Numbered from the stretch's first letter, positions 1-8,473 are shown. The stretch is DNA of 64,000 nt from Flavobacteriaceae bacterium D16 (GCA_021295155.1 JAJTJC010000036.1:310001-374000), one strand, 5' to 3'. The notes: generated by a model not told the origin, from the letters alone. Made by a program: numbers and translations.

Positions 1-622
1 TGGTGACTCCCGTATATTCCTCAATCCCGTCTACCACAAAGTCCAGAGTCTTGGAGGCAGCCAGGTAGGTGAGCATCGAGTATAAGGCAGCTTCTACAGA
101 AAGCAGATAAGCGGCAGCCAAAAATATCAGGATATTAACCAGGATAATCACGTCCCCTATTTTGGTCCCCAGTTTGCGACTTAGAAATATGGCCAGAACT
201 TCGGTCCCATCAAGTACGGCTCCCCCACGTATAGATAAACCAATTCCAGCGCCCAGGAAAAATCCTCCAAAAACAGCAACCAATAGTTTATCCTTTGTTA
301 CCTCCGGAAAAGTGAACAAGGCAAGAACCAGGGCTAATCCCAGAATGGCTATGCTGGCCTTAATAGCAAAATTCTTACCTACTACCTTGAATCCCAGCAT
401 TAAAAATGGGATGTTGACAAGAATGATCAATAACCACAACGGCATCTCCGTTACCTCAGTGATCAAAAGCGAGATCCCGGTAACACCACCATCAATAAAT
501 CGATTGGGTAAAAGGAAACTTTCCAGCCCAAATGCGGCTGCAAATACCCCGACGGTGATAAAAAAGAAATCGGAGAGTAGCGGTTTTATGTCTTTCCAGA
601 GCATTTTGAATTTTCCTTCCAT
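1..622 (-). CDS. YitT family membrane protein (C-terminus outside window)
   Basis: The reading frame opens at ATG 622-620 and stays open to the window edge, so the C-terminal part is missing. A clear AGGAGG Shine-Dalgarno lies at about 627-632, overlapping the stop of the upstream TolC-like gene, so the two are probably co-transcribed. The product begins MEGKFKMLWKD and has several hydrophobic segments with the Gly-rich GVTGISLL and GAGIGLSIRGGAVLDGTE stretches typical of the YitT (DUF161/DUF2179) family. These are multi-pass inner-membrane proteins of unknown function. The visible part matches the membrane domain; whether the usual C-terminal soluble domain is present cannot be seen. Confidence 0.85.
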   Translation of the reverse strand, partial: MEGKFKMLWKDIKPLLSDFFFITVGVFAAAFGLESFLLPNRFIDGGVTGISLLITEVTEMPLWLLIILVNIPFLMLGFKVVGKNFAIKASIAILGLALVLALFTFPEVTKDKLLVAVFGGFFLGAGIGLSIRGGAVLDGTEVLAIFLSRKLGTKIGDVIILVNILIFLAAAYLLSVEAALYSMLTYLAASKTLDFVVDGIEEYTGVT

Positions 623-629
623 AAACCTC

Positions 630-2030
630 CTAAAGGTTTTTAGGATTAATAGCCAAACTGCGGAATAGCTTTGCCTTGGCAAAGTAATACTTGTTTTGCA
701 GCTGATTCCTTTTAAGTTCTGCTTCGATCAGTTTACTTTCTCGTGAGTTTATCAGGAACAAGGAGCTTTCCCCAAAACTGAACTTGCGTTCTTCTGCGGA
801 TAACAGAGTCTGATAATCCGTCACTATAGAAGTGATCAAACGATTCTGGTTATCAAATGAATCCAGTTCCTGGTATATTGCTCTGATCTTATTTTGGATC
901 TCAACCCCGGCATTGTCAAACTCAAATTGGGCATCACTAAGTTTGAATTTGGCAAGTTTCAGGTCTCCCCGTTCTTTTCTTAAGAATAGTGGAAAACTCA
1001 CATTGACACCCCCTTTATATTCATCGGTGACGAAGGAATTGATCAATTCCGGGGTTGCGGTCAGGAAATTGTATTCCAGATCAATTCGGGGCAATAATTT
1101 GTTCGCTTTTAGCCTTTTGTCTACTTCCAGTCCGGCCACCTTAAACTCCAGAGAGCGAAGCTTCGGATGGTTCTCCAGGGTAAAACTGTCTAATGGTGTC
1201 CCCTCTATTTCAAGAGTGGTGTCTATCACATCGTCCATGAAGATGTCGGGGATCACATTCTCCTGGAGTTCTACAGGTACATTATCCGCCAACCAGAGAA
1301 AATTTGATAGCTGCAGCGACTTATTGAAGTATTTTACTTTAGCCTGCTCAAGGCCCAATTCCCGATTTTCCACAGCGATTCTGGCCTCTACCGTATCAAT
1401 GGCGGCCAAATCTCCCGCCATGGCACTTTTGCGAATTCCTTCAAAACGTATTCGTGCGTTCGTCAGGAAATTACGGAAAACCACCTGGTCGCGATAAGCC
1501 TGTAACCAGTCAAAATAGGCGGCAGCAGCCTCAAAAAGGATGGTGTTTACGGCAAGGTCTCTGTCTGCCTTTGTTTGCTCGCGAAAGAATTTAGCTTTTC
1601 TTAAAGTAGCCATTCGGTCGTTGATCCACAAGCCCTGGCCCACAGGCACCGATACTCCTGCACTATAAAGACCATCTGCTGGAACCGTTTCATCAGGGTT
1701 TATGTAAACTCCTTCATTTTGCTCGAAATTACCCTTCAGTTCAATCCCGAACCAGGTAGGTACTTTAAATGTGGCGTTAAGCCGGTCGTAGTACTCAGTA
1801 CCGTCGAACTCCTTGCGCTCGTAATCCAGCTCTAGTTTAGGGTCAAATCCCCCACGGGCCTTCATAAGGTTGGCCTGGCCTACCCCTATCTGTAATTCGG
1901 CTTGTCTGGCAATTGGATGGTATTTTTTTACATAGCCCAAATACTCCTTGAAATTGAGCACAAGGGTATCCTGCGCCATACCCTCAAGCACGCTTAGCAG
2001 AACTAATATTATGAAAACAGTACGTTTCAT
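630..2030 (-). CDS. TolC-like outer-membrane efflux channel
   Basis: This 466-residue protein starts with a signal peptide (MKRTVFIILVLL..GMAQ, about 20 residues). It then shows the two long alpha-helical repeats typical of the outer membrane efflux protein family, with heptad-rich helices near residues 140-240 and 330-440. It would form the trimeric tunnel across the outer membrane for the HlyD adaptor and ABC exporter encoded directly upstream. The gap to the HlyD gene is only 2 bp, and the YitT gene follows 7 bp downstream, so all are one operon. The substrate is not evident; export of a peptide, lipid or drug is possible. Confidence 0.9.
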   Translation of the reverse strand: MKRTVFIILVLLSVLEGMAQDTLVLNFKEYLGYVKKYHPIARQAELQIGVGQANLMKARGGFDPKLELDYERKEFDGTEYYDRLNATFKVPTWFGIELKGNFEQNEGVYINPDETVPADGLYSAGVSVPVGQGLWINDRMATLRKAKFFREQTKADRDLAVNTILFEAAAAYFDWLQAYRDQVVFRNFLTNARIRFEGIRKSAMAGDLAAIDTVEARIAVENRELGLEQAKVKYFNKSLQLSNFLWLADNVPVELQENVIPDIFMDDVIDTTLEIEGTPLDSFTLENHPKLRSLEFKVAGLEVDKRLKANKLLPRIDLEYNFLTATPELINSFVTDEYKGGVNVSFPLFLRKERGDLKLAKFKLSDAQFEFDNAGVEIQNKIRAIYQELDSFDNQNRLITSIVTDYQTLLSAEERKFSFGESSLFLINSRESKLIEAELKRNQLQNKYYFAKAKLFRSLAINPKNL

Positions 2031-2032
2031 AC

Positions 2033-3385
2033 TTATTTTTTCTCAGCGGTTTTACCGGTATCAAAAGGTTGATAATAATTTGGGGGGAAACCATTGAGTT
2101 GCCTCCAAAGTTCAAACCAGATAGGAACATCCTCCAGAAGAGCCAAGGTATTGGCGCCAGAACCCACTCTGAGGTCTTTTGGCCAGGCATGGTCATCCGG
2201 ATCCGGGGCTACCAGTACGCGGTACTTACCATTATCACTTATAAAGGTTTCAATCGCCACCACTTTACCCCCATAGGTCCCGTATGACACATTGGGCCAC
2301 CCACTGAATATAATTACGGGCCATCCATCAAACTGTATCCGAACCTTTTCATCCAAATGGATCAAAGGCAGGTCTATAGGCTCTACAAAGGTCTCCACGG
2401 CCATTTCATACTCCGAAGGCATGATGCCAACCAATTGCTCTCCTTCCTTGAAGGTTCCACCCACTCCAGCCCTTATGGCCTTGTTAATGAATCCATTTTG
2501 AGGAGCCTTGATATAGTACATCTCATTGCGAATTTCATAATTAGTACGCTCATTCTGCAATTTGGTAACCTGTGCTTCTGTATCGAACTGATTGCTCTCC
2601 GCGGTGAATTTATCACTCTGAGCCTTGGAAACCTTGTCCGTATACGAGGCCATAACTCGATTTATCTCTACCTCGGCATTGATAACCTCATTTTTACTAG
2701 CCAGGAGTTTGTTCTCCTGAGAAATTAACTTGGCTTGCGCTTCCTGCAATTTCAATCGCTTTTCTTCCACACTAGTAACCGGTTTAAGGCCTTCACCTTC
2801 CAGCTGCACAACTCGGTCGTACTGCCTATTGGCTATGGTAATATTGGTCTTAGCTGCTTCCAGGTCAATACTGTCGCTTTTTACCTTAAGGTGAGCCTGT
2901 AACAGTTTGTTTCGCGCCTGCTGGAGTTTAAGTCCACGCTCCTTGATAAGTGCATTGATTTGATTATCCAAGGCTTTAACTTTACCCTGATAGGAGTTTA
3001 CAGACAGCGATTTGGCATCTATCTGCTGACCTGTTCGCTGTACAAGCTGCGGGTCAAAATACTCGTTCTTTATTTCCGAGATATGGAGGATGGTATCTCC
3101 CTTTTTAACATAATCGCCTTCCCTTACGTACCAGCGCTCAATTCTACCCGGTATTGGCGATTGTATGGTTTGAGGACGCTGATCCGGCTTCAGGGTGGTT
3201 AAGAACCCTTTCCCGGAGATAGTCTGCGTCCATGGCAGGAATAATATAATCAGCATTATTCCGGCAAACACCAACAAGAAACGATTGAAGTGTTTATAGT
3301 GACGCTTGTGAAATACCTTTCGCGCAGAACTAAACCGTAACAGGTCTATCTTCTGATTTAATTTATTTGGTGATATATTGAGCAT
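2033..3385 (-). CDS. HlyD-family membrane fusion protein
   Basis: A 450-residue periplasmic adaptor. It has a short cytoplasmic N-terminus, one membrane helix at about residues 36-52, and a split biotinyl-lipoyl-like domain around residues 70-105 and again after residue 290 (YIKAPQNGFI). Between them is a long coiled coil (about 120-285) and a beta-barrel region follows. This is the type I secretion/ABC-exporter adaptor layout. It sits 10 bp downstream of the ABC gene and 2 bp upstream of the TolC-like gene, giving a complete tripartite exporter. Confidence 0.92.
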   Translation of the reverse strand: MLNISPNKLNQKIDLLRFSSARKVFHKRHYKHFNRFLLVFAGIMLIILFLPWTQTISGKGFLTTLKPDQRPQTIQSPIPGRIERWYVREGDYVKKGDTILHISEIKNEYFDPQLVQRTGQQIDAKSLSVNSYQGKVKALDNQINALIKERGLKLQQARNKLLQAHLKVKSDSIDLEAAKTNITIANRQYDRVVQLEGEGLKPVTSVEEKRLKLQEAQAKLISQENKLLASKNEVINAEVEINRVMASYTDKVSKAQSDKFTAESNQFDTEAQVTKLQNERTNYEIRNEMYYIKAPQNGFINKAIRAGVGGTFKEGEQLVGIMPSEYEMAVETFVEPIDLPLIHLDEKVRIQFDGWPVIIFSGWPNVSYGTYGGKVVAIETFISDNGKYRVLVAPDPDDHAWPKDLRVGSGANTLALLEDVPIWFELWRQLNGFPPNYYQPFDTGKTAEKK

Positions 3386-3395
3386 GGCGCTTAGC

Positions 3396-5063
3396 TTAAC
3401 TTTCTTCTGTTATTCTCCCTTTTTCCATAGTAATAATCCGGCCGCAACGGCTTTTCCAATCGGTGTTGTGGCTCACCACAATCAAAGCCCAGGGGTTAGA
3501 GGGATCTGTCAGAAAATCCATTATCCTCCTCGATTCATCTCTATCAAAATGATCCAACGGATCTTTGAGGATTAGTAGCCTGGGGCGTTTTACTATACTC
3601 CGGGCAAGTACTATTTTCTTGGCAATTACAAAGGGTATTTGTTTGCCTTCCGGGTACAAAGTCGTTTTCAGCCCAAAGGGTTGTTCTTTTACAAATTGGA
3701 TGAGTCCGGCGTGCTCCAGAGCCCAGTAAACGTCTTCTTCGGAAATATCTTTATCTCCAAAGGTGATGTTTTCCAAGATACTTCCCTCAAAGGGGGACTC
3801 CTCGGCAAGGGACTTCCCAATATGTGAACGATAATAATTCAGGTTCAAACTTTTCAGGGACACGTTATTAATATATATAGCCCCACTTGAAGGTTCAATG
3901 ATCCCAGCTATAAGCCTTAATAGCGTGGACTTTCCAGAGCCGCTATTCCCCTGCAATAATATCGTGCAATCGGGGGTGATGGAGAAAGAAACTTCCCTAA
4001 TAATTTCTATCTCGCGGTCCGGAACTCTATAACCAACCTGATCCAGTTCAACCACAAAACCCTCGTCCTCTCCGAAAGGTTTTTCACCATCCTGGGGCTC
4101 CAGTTCCTTGTCTACCACTTGTCCCAATTTTTCAAGAGAGGTAAGCAGATCATAAAACGTTTCCAAACCAAGGATCAGCTTCTCTACCGAAGTGATAACC
4201 AGGAGAATAATGATTTCCGCAGCTACGAACTGACCGATATTCATTTCCTGGTTTAATACGAGTATACCGCCTATAAGGAGCAATCCGATCGTAACCAGAA
4301 CCTTAAATCCGATCATTTGTATAAATTGAATGACCAGAATCTTGAAGTGGCTTTCCCGGGCTACCAGGTATTCGGAAACCAGGTGGTCATTTTTATCCAT
4401 GGCCAGGCTTGTTTTTCCAGATAATTTGAAACTTACAATAGACCGCGCTACCTCCTGTATCCAGTGTGCCACTTTGTATTTACTCTTGGATTCTTCAAGA
4501 CTGGTTTCGAGTCCCCGCTGTGCGGTAAATTTAAAAACAAGGTAAATCAGTATCAGTAAAAGAATACCGTAGATGATAAAGAAGGGGTGATAAAATGACA
4601 ATAACATCAACCCAAAGATTATTTGTAAAAGCGCCGCCGGGAAATCGACCAGGATTTTGGCAAGTCCTTTTTGAACCGTAAGGGTATCAAAGAATCGATT
4701 CGCCAGTTCAGGTGGATAAAAATTACGCAACGCACTCATCTTTATCTTAGGAAAGCGATAAGAAAACTCAAAGGATGCCCTGGTAAAAATTTTCTGCTGG
4801 ACATTTTCAATAATCCTAATCTGCATCAATTGCAACATCCCGCCAAAAGCAACCCCGAGGGTAACCAAAACAACTAACACAATCCAGGATGTACTTACCT
4901 GTGCTCCCTGTATCAGGTTAATGATCGCCTGTATACCCAAAGGAAGCGTCAGATTGACCAGCCCTGCGAATATGGCGTAGTAAAAGGTTTGCAAAATATC
5001 CCGCTTATCTAATTTCAGCATTCCTATCAAACGCTGCCAGGCGGATAATACATTCTTAGCCAT
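3396..5063 (-). CDS. ABC exporter half-transporter with degenerate nucleotide-binding domain
   Basis: A 555-residue fused permease-ATPase. The membrane domain (residues 20-320) has about six helices. The nucleotide-binding domain follows with an intact Walker A, GNSGSGKST, at 372-380 and an H-loop His at 532. The other ATPase motifs are lost: the signature LSGGQ position reads IPFVI (476-480), the Walker B Asp is Lys500 (LLILKD), the catalytic Glu is Asp501, and the Q-loop Gln appears replaced by Glu near 421. It overlaps the TetR gene by 8 bp and precedes HlyD and TolC genes. No partner half-transporter is encoded here. It may pair with an ATPase encoded elsewhere, or bind ATP without efficient turnover; this is inference from sequence. 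Confidence 0.9.
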   Translation of the reverse strand: MAKNVLSAWQRLIGMLKLDKRDILQTFYYAIFAGLVNLTLPLGIQAIINLIQGAQVSTSWIVLVVLVTLGVAFGGMLQLMQIRIIENVQQKIFTRASFEFSYRFPKIKMSALRNFYPPELANRFFDTLTVQKGLAKILVDFPAALLQIIFGLMLLSFYHPFFIIYGILLLILIYLVFKFTAQRGLETSLEESKSKYKVAHWIQEVARSIVSFKLSGKTSLAMDKNDHLVSEYLVARESHFKILVIQFIQMIGFKVLVTIGLLLIGGILVLNQEMNIGQFVAAEIIILLVITSVEKLILGLETFYDLLTSLEKLGQVVDKELEPQDGEKPFGEDEGFVVELDQVGYRVPDREIEIIREVSFSITPDCTILLQGNSGSGKSTLLRLIAGIIEPSSGAIYINNVSLKSLNLNYYRSHIGKSLAEESPFEGSILENITFGDKDISEEDVYWALEHAGLIQFVKEQPFGLKTTLYPEGKQIPFVIAKKIVLARSIVKRPRLLILKDPLDHFDRDESRRIMDFLTDPSNPWALIVVSHNTDWKSRCGRIITMEKGRITEES

Positions 5064-5742
5064 TGTATTCTTTTTTTAGGGTTTTAAACACCAGGTCAAC
5101 AAAAAACTCGGCCGGCGGTAAATTTTCATTGCAATCGGTCATGGACGAAAAATGGTCTATAAGGAAATATTGATGCAGCCCCCCTTCCAATATGGAACTG
5201 GCAAGGCTGGCTGGATATTTATAAGAAGAATTAACGGCCTGTATCATTTCGCGAATCCGATTGACCAGCCGCTTGTATATAATGAAATACCCTTCTTTGT
5301 TCTCCTGATCTACTTCCTTGGTGAGATACGATTTCGAGTATTCGTTTATTACGATCTTGTTGAGCAAAATCTCATTGATATGCGAGAAGGAAGCATCGAC
5401 CTCCGTAGCCCGGGTTAAGATACGTATAGCGCTAGCCAGCTTATCTTCCGGATTTGGAATACTGTTAGTGGCAAATACGAGCTGATACTCAAGCCATCCC
5501 CAGTACCAGGAAGCCAGGTACAACAATAATTTGTGCTTATTTTCAAAATACCGGTAGATAGAACTTTCATTAGAACCAATCTGTACTCCCAGTTTTTTGA
5601 AGGTAAACGCTTCAAACCCCATGTCATGTATCATAAGGATACTATGCTCAATAATGCGTTTTCCCAAATCAGATGACTCAGGGTCCTTGACATAGATTTT
5701 ATCATTGATGTTAATCTTTACAGATTGTAGCAGTCGTTCCAT
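5056..5742 (-). CDS. TetR-family transcriptional regulator of the exporter operon
   Basis: A 228-residue repressor-type protein with an N-terminal helix-turn-helix at about residues 46-70 (TFKKLGVQIGSNESSIYRYF), the hallmark of TetR proteins, and a helical ligand/dimer domain after it. I chose ATG 5742-5740 rather than the upstream in-frame ATG at 5787. A -7 promoter box (TATATTTG, 5771-5764) and an inverted repeat lie between the two, so the upstream start would probably lie ahead of the transcript. As first gene of the operon, overlapping the ABC gene by 8 bp, it most likely represses its own operon and responds to the exporter's substrate. Confidence 0.88.
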   Translation of the reverse strand: MERLLQSVKININDKIYVKDPESSDLGKRIIEHSILMIHDMGFEAFTFKKLGVQIGSNESSIYRYFENKHKLLLYLASWYWGWLEYQLVFATNSIPNPEDKLASAIRILTRATEVDASFSHINEILLNKIVINEYSKSYLTKEVDQENKEGYFIIYKRLVNRIREMIQAVNSSYKYPASLASSILEGGLHQYFLIDHFSSMTDCNENLPPAEFFVDLVFKTLKKEYNG

Positions 5743-5763
5743 AAGCTTTCCGTTTAACGAACG

Positions 5764-5784
5764 CAAATATAATAGTATTACTAT
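5764..5784 (-). promoter_or_regulatory. TetR/exporter promoter with overlapping operator-like inverted repeat
   Basis: Reading the minus strand, TATATTTG at 5771-5764 fits the Bacteroidota -7 consensus TAnnTTTG. Directly upstream is a perfect inverted repeat, ATAGTA-T-TACTAT at 5772-5784. A related core AGTAATACT recurs at about 5816-5824. This is a natural site for autorepression by the TetR protein. The assignment is by position and symmetry only. Confidence 0.5.
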
Positions 5785-5847
5785 CATACCTTAATAGTTT
5801 AACTTACTTTTAACATTAGTAATACTCTGCGATAATGCTCTCGGTGT

Positions 5848-5855
5848 TATATTCG
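5848..5855 (+). promoter_or_regulatory. Probable -7 box for the tandem small exported proteins
   Basis: TATATTCG differs by one base from TAnnTTTG and lies 38 bp upstream of ATG 5893. It is close to the second AGTAATACT copy, so the TetR protein might also affect this promoter. Weak, position-based call. Confidence 0.35.
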
Positions 5856-5892
5856 CAAAAAACAGTAAGTTTTTTTGATTTATCAATGATTT

Positions 5893-6297
5893 ATGTTCCG
5901 TATCAGTGTCATATTTGCGATATTTGTAATAGCGGCATTTTCAGCTAATGCTCAGGAAAAGGTGTATTCCCTCAATGCTTATGAATTTGAGGCTACCCGA
6001 ACAGATGCCTTATTGGATCCTGCGTTTAGAAAACTGGAGTTGGAAAAGGATAAACACCTTACCCTGCCAGAACCTTTAATACGCAATATTTTAAACCATG
6101 GAGGTATTGGAAATACCGTTAATATATACGGTAAAACGTTGATCATTGAAGAGGTGAATCCGCAAATGGATGGATCAATTGAACTGGTAATACGAAAAGA
6201 AAACGGAAAATCTTTTTTCAATTACTATCCCAAGGTTAAGGCCAGGTTGATCCCCAATAGCAACAATAAAACTAATATTAAAACAAGAGAATTTTAA
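5893..6297 (+). CDS. Small exported protein of unknown function (paralog A)
   Basis: A 134-residue protein with a signal peptide ending in ANAQ (about residue 20). I do not recognise the family. Its C-terminal half (VNIYGKTLIIEEV..GSIELVIR..NGKSFFNYYPKVKARL) aligns with the same region of the next gene (MKQLAGKKVVVDAI..GSTLITLR..DGKKFFRAYPTVKASL). The two are therefore tandem paralogs, 12 bp apart and surely co-transcribed. The product is predicted to be periplasmic or surface-located. The N-terminal half between the signal peptide and residue 65 is not shared. Confidence 0.75.
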   Translation: MFRISVIFAIFVIAAFSANAQEKVYSLNAYEFEATRTDALLDPAFRKLELEKDKHLTLPEPLIRNILNHGGIGNTVNIYGKTLIIEEVNPQMDGSIELVIRKENGKSFFNYYPKVKARLIPNSNNKTNIKTREF

Positions 6298-6309
6298 ACC
6301 CTTTGACTT

Positions 6310-6663
6310 ATGAAAGCTATTTTATTAAGTATCGTACTGATTGGGTGGTTCAATTTCATGCAACCCGAACCCAAAATTCAAGAGATTCAAGTAAATGATG
6401 TACTTGTGATTCAGCAGCCTACTGGTCCTGATTTCAAGTATATTCATTTTCCAAGGAAAAATTTTATCATCAAAAGGGGAGGAATTCCCAATATGAAACA
6501 ACTTGCCGGAAAGAAAGTGGTAGTGGATGCGATTTCCTATAAGGAGGATGGCTCTACATTGATTACACTGCGCAGGCAGGATGGAAAGAAATTCTTCAGG
6601 GCATATCCTACTGTAAAGGCATCTTTGGAAAACGCGCTGGATTCTGGCGAGTTACTCCAATAA
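6310..6663 (+). CDS. Small exported protein of unknown function (paralog B)
   Basis: A 117-residue protein with a hydrophobic N-terminus (MKAILLSIVLIGWFNFM) that may be a signal peptide or an uncleaved anchor. It shares the G-I-x-N .. GK .. DGS .. RR.DGK.FF..YP.VKA.L pattern with the upstream gene, so it is its paralog. The function is unknown. It is followed directly by a hairpin and T-run, closing a two-gene unit. Confidence 0.72.
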   Translation: MKAILLSIVLIGWFNFMQPEPKIQEIQVNDVLVIQQPTGPDFKYIHFPRKNFIIKRGGIPNMKQLAGKKVVVDAISYKEDGSTLITLRRQDGKKFFRAYPTVKASLENALDSGELLQ

Positions 6664-6672
6664 AAATTCCAC

Positions 6673-6736
6673 AAGCACCGGCCGCAAGCAGATTCCATAC
6701 CGTTAACTCATTCGTTCTCAGGTCGGTGCTTTTTTA
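6673..6736 (+). terminator. Terminator with long loop
   Basis: AAGCACCG (6673-6680) pairs with CGGTGCTT (6724-6731), extended inward by three more pairs including one G-U. A run of T follows. The loop is about 37 nt, unusually long for a terminator, but the stem is GC-rich and lies right after the paralog pair. Confidence 0.6.
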
Positions 6737-6827
6737 TTGTCCCAATTCTAAATACAACTAAGCATAAGGGTGTCAGCTCTAACACTGATGCATAAAGACC
6801 TCAGCATTTGCTGTATAAAGGCCAGGA

Positions 6828-7751
6828 TCAATACTCTTCAATCCAGCTAAAATGGTCCGCAATTATTCTGTTTTTTTCTTCTTCTATATATTCCAGAAAG
6901 GCCTCGGCGGCAGGAGAAAGTGCCTTGGATTTTAGCCAGATCAGATTCCAGGTTGTACTTATAGGCAATCCCGTTACCGGGATAATCTGAAGGTCTTTGT
7001 TCTTTAGTTCATTTTTAATTCCTATCAAAGGCATAATGGAGCAACCTAAACCTGCAATCACGGCTTGCTTAACTGCCTCATTTGAAGTAAGCTCAATTTT
7101 CTTCTGAGAGGGTAATCTTATTTTGGCCAGAAAGGCTTCCATAGCATTACGTGTTGCCGACCCCGTTTCCCGGAATATCAGTGGCAATTCCTCAAATAGC
7201 TGTCGCTTACTGGCCTTATTCTCTATATCCATTCTGGATGAACCCACAAAGTACAGTCTGTTCTCCATGAGCTCCACAGCATTGACTTTTAGTTTTTTGG
7301 GGAGTACGGAGACCATTGCAAAATCAACCTCATTGTTTTCCAAGCTCTTTACCACTCGGGATTTATTGGTAACATCCATAATTAAATCCACCCCCGGATG
7401 TTGTTCCATAAACCCGGATAAAAAATAGGGGATAACATATTTTCCGGTTGAGACTACGGAAATATTTAAGCGTCCGGTTAATTTACCTTTATAGGAAAGG
7501 GTTTTATAATTAATAGCGTAAACCTCGTTTAATATTTTCTCTGCTGCCTCTGCTATTTCTTTGCCAAATTCTGTAACATATAATTGCCTCCCTACCACTT
7601 CCGTAAGGGGTATTGAGAATTGATCCTGGAACTTTTTTAACTGAATAGACACTGCTGGCTGAGTAAGGTGTAGCTCTTCTGAAGCTTTTGTAATGCTCTG
7701 ATGTTGAGCGATTTTTAGAAACACTTGAAGCTGGTGCAAAGTATAATTCAT
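6828..7751 (-). CDS. LysR-family transcriptional regulator, CbbR/CysB-like
   Basis: A 307-residue LysR-type regulator. It has an N-terminal winged helix-turn-helix (residues about 18-37, SITKASEELHLTQPAVSIQL) and a two-lobed effector-binding domain from about residue 90. It is divergent from a cluster ending in an SbtA bicarbonate transporter. LysR proteins such as CmpR, CcmR and CbbR commonly control carbon-concentration or CO2-fixation genes, so control of this cluster is likely. Its start codon overlaps a 17-bp palindrome-like site that recurs upstream of the second small gene. Autoregulation is typical of the family and suggested by this overlap. Confidence 0.88.
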   Translation of the reverse strand: MNYTLHQLQVFLKIAQHQSITKASEELHLTQPAVSIQLKKFQDQFSIPLTEVVGRQLYVTEFGKEIAEAAEKILNEVYAINYKTLSYKGKLTGRLNISVVSTGKYVIPYFLSGFMEQHPGVDLIMDVTNKSRVVKSLENNEVDFAMVSVLPKKLKVNAVELMENRLYFVGSSRMDIENKASKRQLFEELPLIFRETGSATRNAMEAFLAKIRLPSQKKIELTSNEAVKQAVIAGLGCSIMPLIGIKNELKNKDLQIIPVTGLPISTTWNLIWLKSKALSPAAEAFLEYIEEEKNRIIADHFSWIEEY

Positions 7752-7765
7752 AACTATAATTTATG
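7749..7765. promoter_or_regulatory. Candidate LysR operator, copy 1
   Basis: CATAACTATAATTTATG, a 17-bp imperfect palindrome with CATAA/TTATG ends, covers the LysR start codon. Fourteen of 17 bases match the perfect palindrome at 8474-8490. The shared ends and matched length in the same locus suggest a binding site for the divergent LysR protein. The region is AT-rich, so chance similarity is possible. Confidence 0.45.
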
Positions 7766-7766
7766 T

Positions 7767-7783
7767 TTTGTATTACAAATATA
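7767..7783. promoter_or_regulatory. LysR-type T-N11-A box overlapping the LysR promoter
   Basis: TTTGTA-T-TACAAA (7767-7779) is a perfect inverted repeat of the T-N11-A form bound by LysR proteins. It overlaps the minus-strand -7 box TATATTTG at 7783-7776, whose transcript would start near 7770, a short distance before the LysR ATG at 7751. A regulator bound here would occlude its own promoter. On the plus strand, CATCTTTG at 7810-7817 is a one-mismatch -7 box for the divergent gene. Confidence 0.45.
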
Positions 7784-7830
7784 TATAATTATTTATCATT
7801 AATATTTTTCATCTTTGTCCCAGATTTAAA

Positions 7831-8094
7831 ATGATGGGAAAAAAATATACGCAGACACATCCATTTGAACAGGGTGTAATCAGGCTCAATACGATTCCAA
7901 TCAGAAGCCAAAAGAAAAAGGAAAAGCGAAAGGTATTAGTAGATGCCTTTCTTTTTTTGCTCTTTTTAAATCTTATAGCTATCGCCATAGCACTGTCTTA
8001 TTTCAACAATTATCTGTTTCTGGATCAATTACTGGCAGGCGGGTTTATCGTTTTGGCACTTGGCACTATCAAATGGATAAGTAAAGAAAATTAA
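7831..8094 (+). CDS. Small two-helix membrane protein, unknown
   Basis: An 87-residue protein with a basic N-terminal half (RSQKKKEKRK) and two predicted membrane helices at about residues 32-54 and 60-80. I do not recognise a family. It is the first gene of the cluster divergent from LysR, 30 bp upstream of the next gene, and ends upstream of the SbtA transporter. By inference it may help locate or regulate the transporter, but nothing in the sequence proves this. Confidence 0.7.
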   Translation: MMGKKYTQTHPFEQGVIRLNTIPIRSQKKKEKRKVLVDAFLFLLFLNLIAIAIALSYFNNYLFLDQLLAGGFIVLALGTIKWISKEN

Positions 8095-8124
8095 TACGTG
8101 GGTTAACACAAAGCAATTGTAATT

Positions 8125-8406
8125 ATGAAAACAAAACAAAACATTCAGCTTGTAGACGGGGAGTTCACCCCTTCCGAGGCCTCAGATGTGATCATGTCTC
8201 TTATTGATCAAAAGATCAATTTCCACAAACTACAACGCCTTGCATTATGCGAAGGTTTTTACGGGGCAGACACCGAATATCCTGACGGTCGTATAGGAGA
8301 ACTGGAAGAAGAGAAAGATATAGCCAGGGATTTCATTTCCCAGGTACGTTATCAGGGTAAGAAATTAAAGATCAACGGGATCCTGGAAATCACCTTGATG
8401 GATTAA
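8125..8406 (+). CDS. Small soluble protein of unknown function, SbtA-locus paralog A
   Basis: A 93-residue soluble protein without signal peptide or membrane helix. It shares a clear pattern with the gene at 8663: NIxLVxGxFxPSEAxDVxxxLIxxKIxFHxxQ, then an EG, an RI..L segment rich in Glu/Lys, and a C-terminal G..L.IN...I. The predicted fold is a helix-rich start (PSEA..LI..KI.FH), a second helix, and a closing strand. It has no PII-like T-loop, so it is not a standard SbtB. It lies inside a LysR/SbtA cluster, so a regulatory or partner role in bicarbonate uptake is the simplest inference. Confidence 0.75.
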   Translation: MKTKQNIQLVDGEFTPSEASDVIMSLIDQKINFHKLQRLALCEGFYGADTEYPDGRIGELEEEKDIARDFISQVRYQGKKLKINGILEITLMD

Positions 8407-8473
8407 CCGTATTACGATCATTAATACAATCGGGTCGTTTCGGCATTAAGAACGAATCGCCTAATTTTTATTC

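Noticed and set aside
832-1497. Long open frame on the plus strand opposite the TolC-like gene
   Set aside because: Its translation has no family features, while the opposite strand encodes a clear efflux channel with signal peptide and operon context.
5743-5787. Upstream in-frame ATG for the TetR regulator
   Set aside because: The segment contains the operon's -7 box and an inverted repeat, so it is probably not transcribed as coding sequence.
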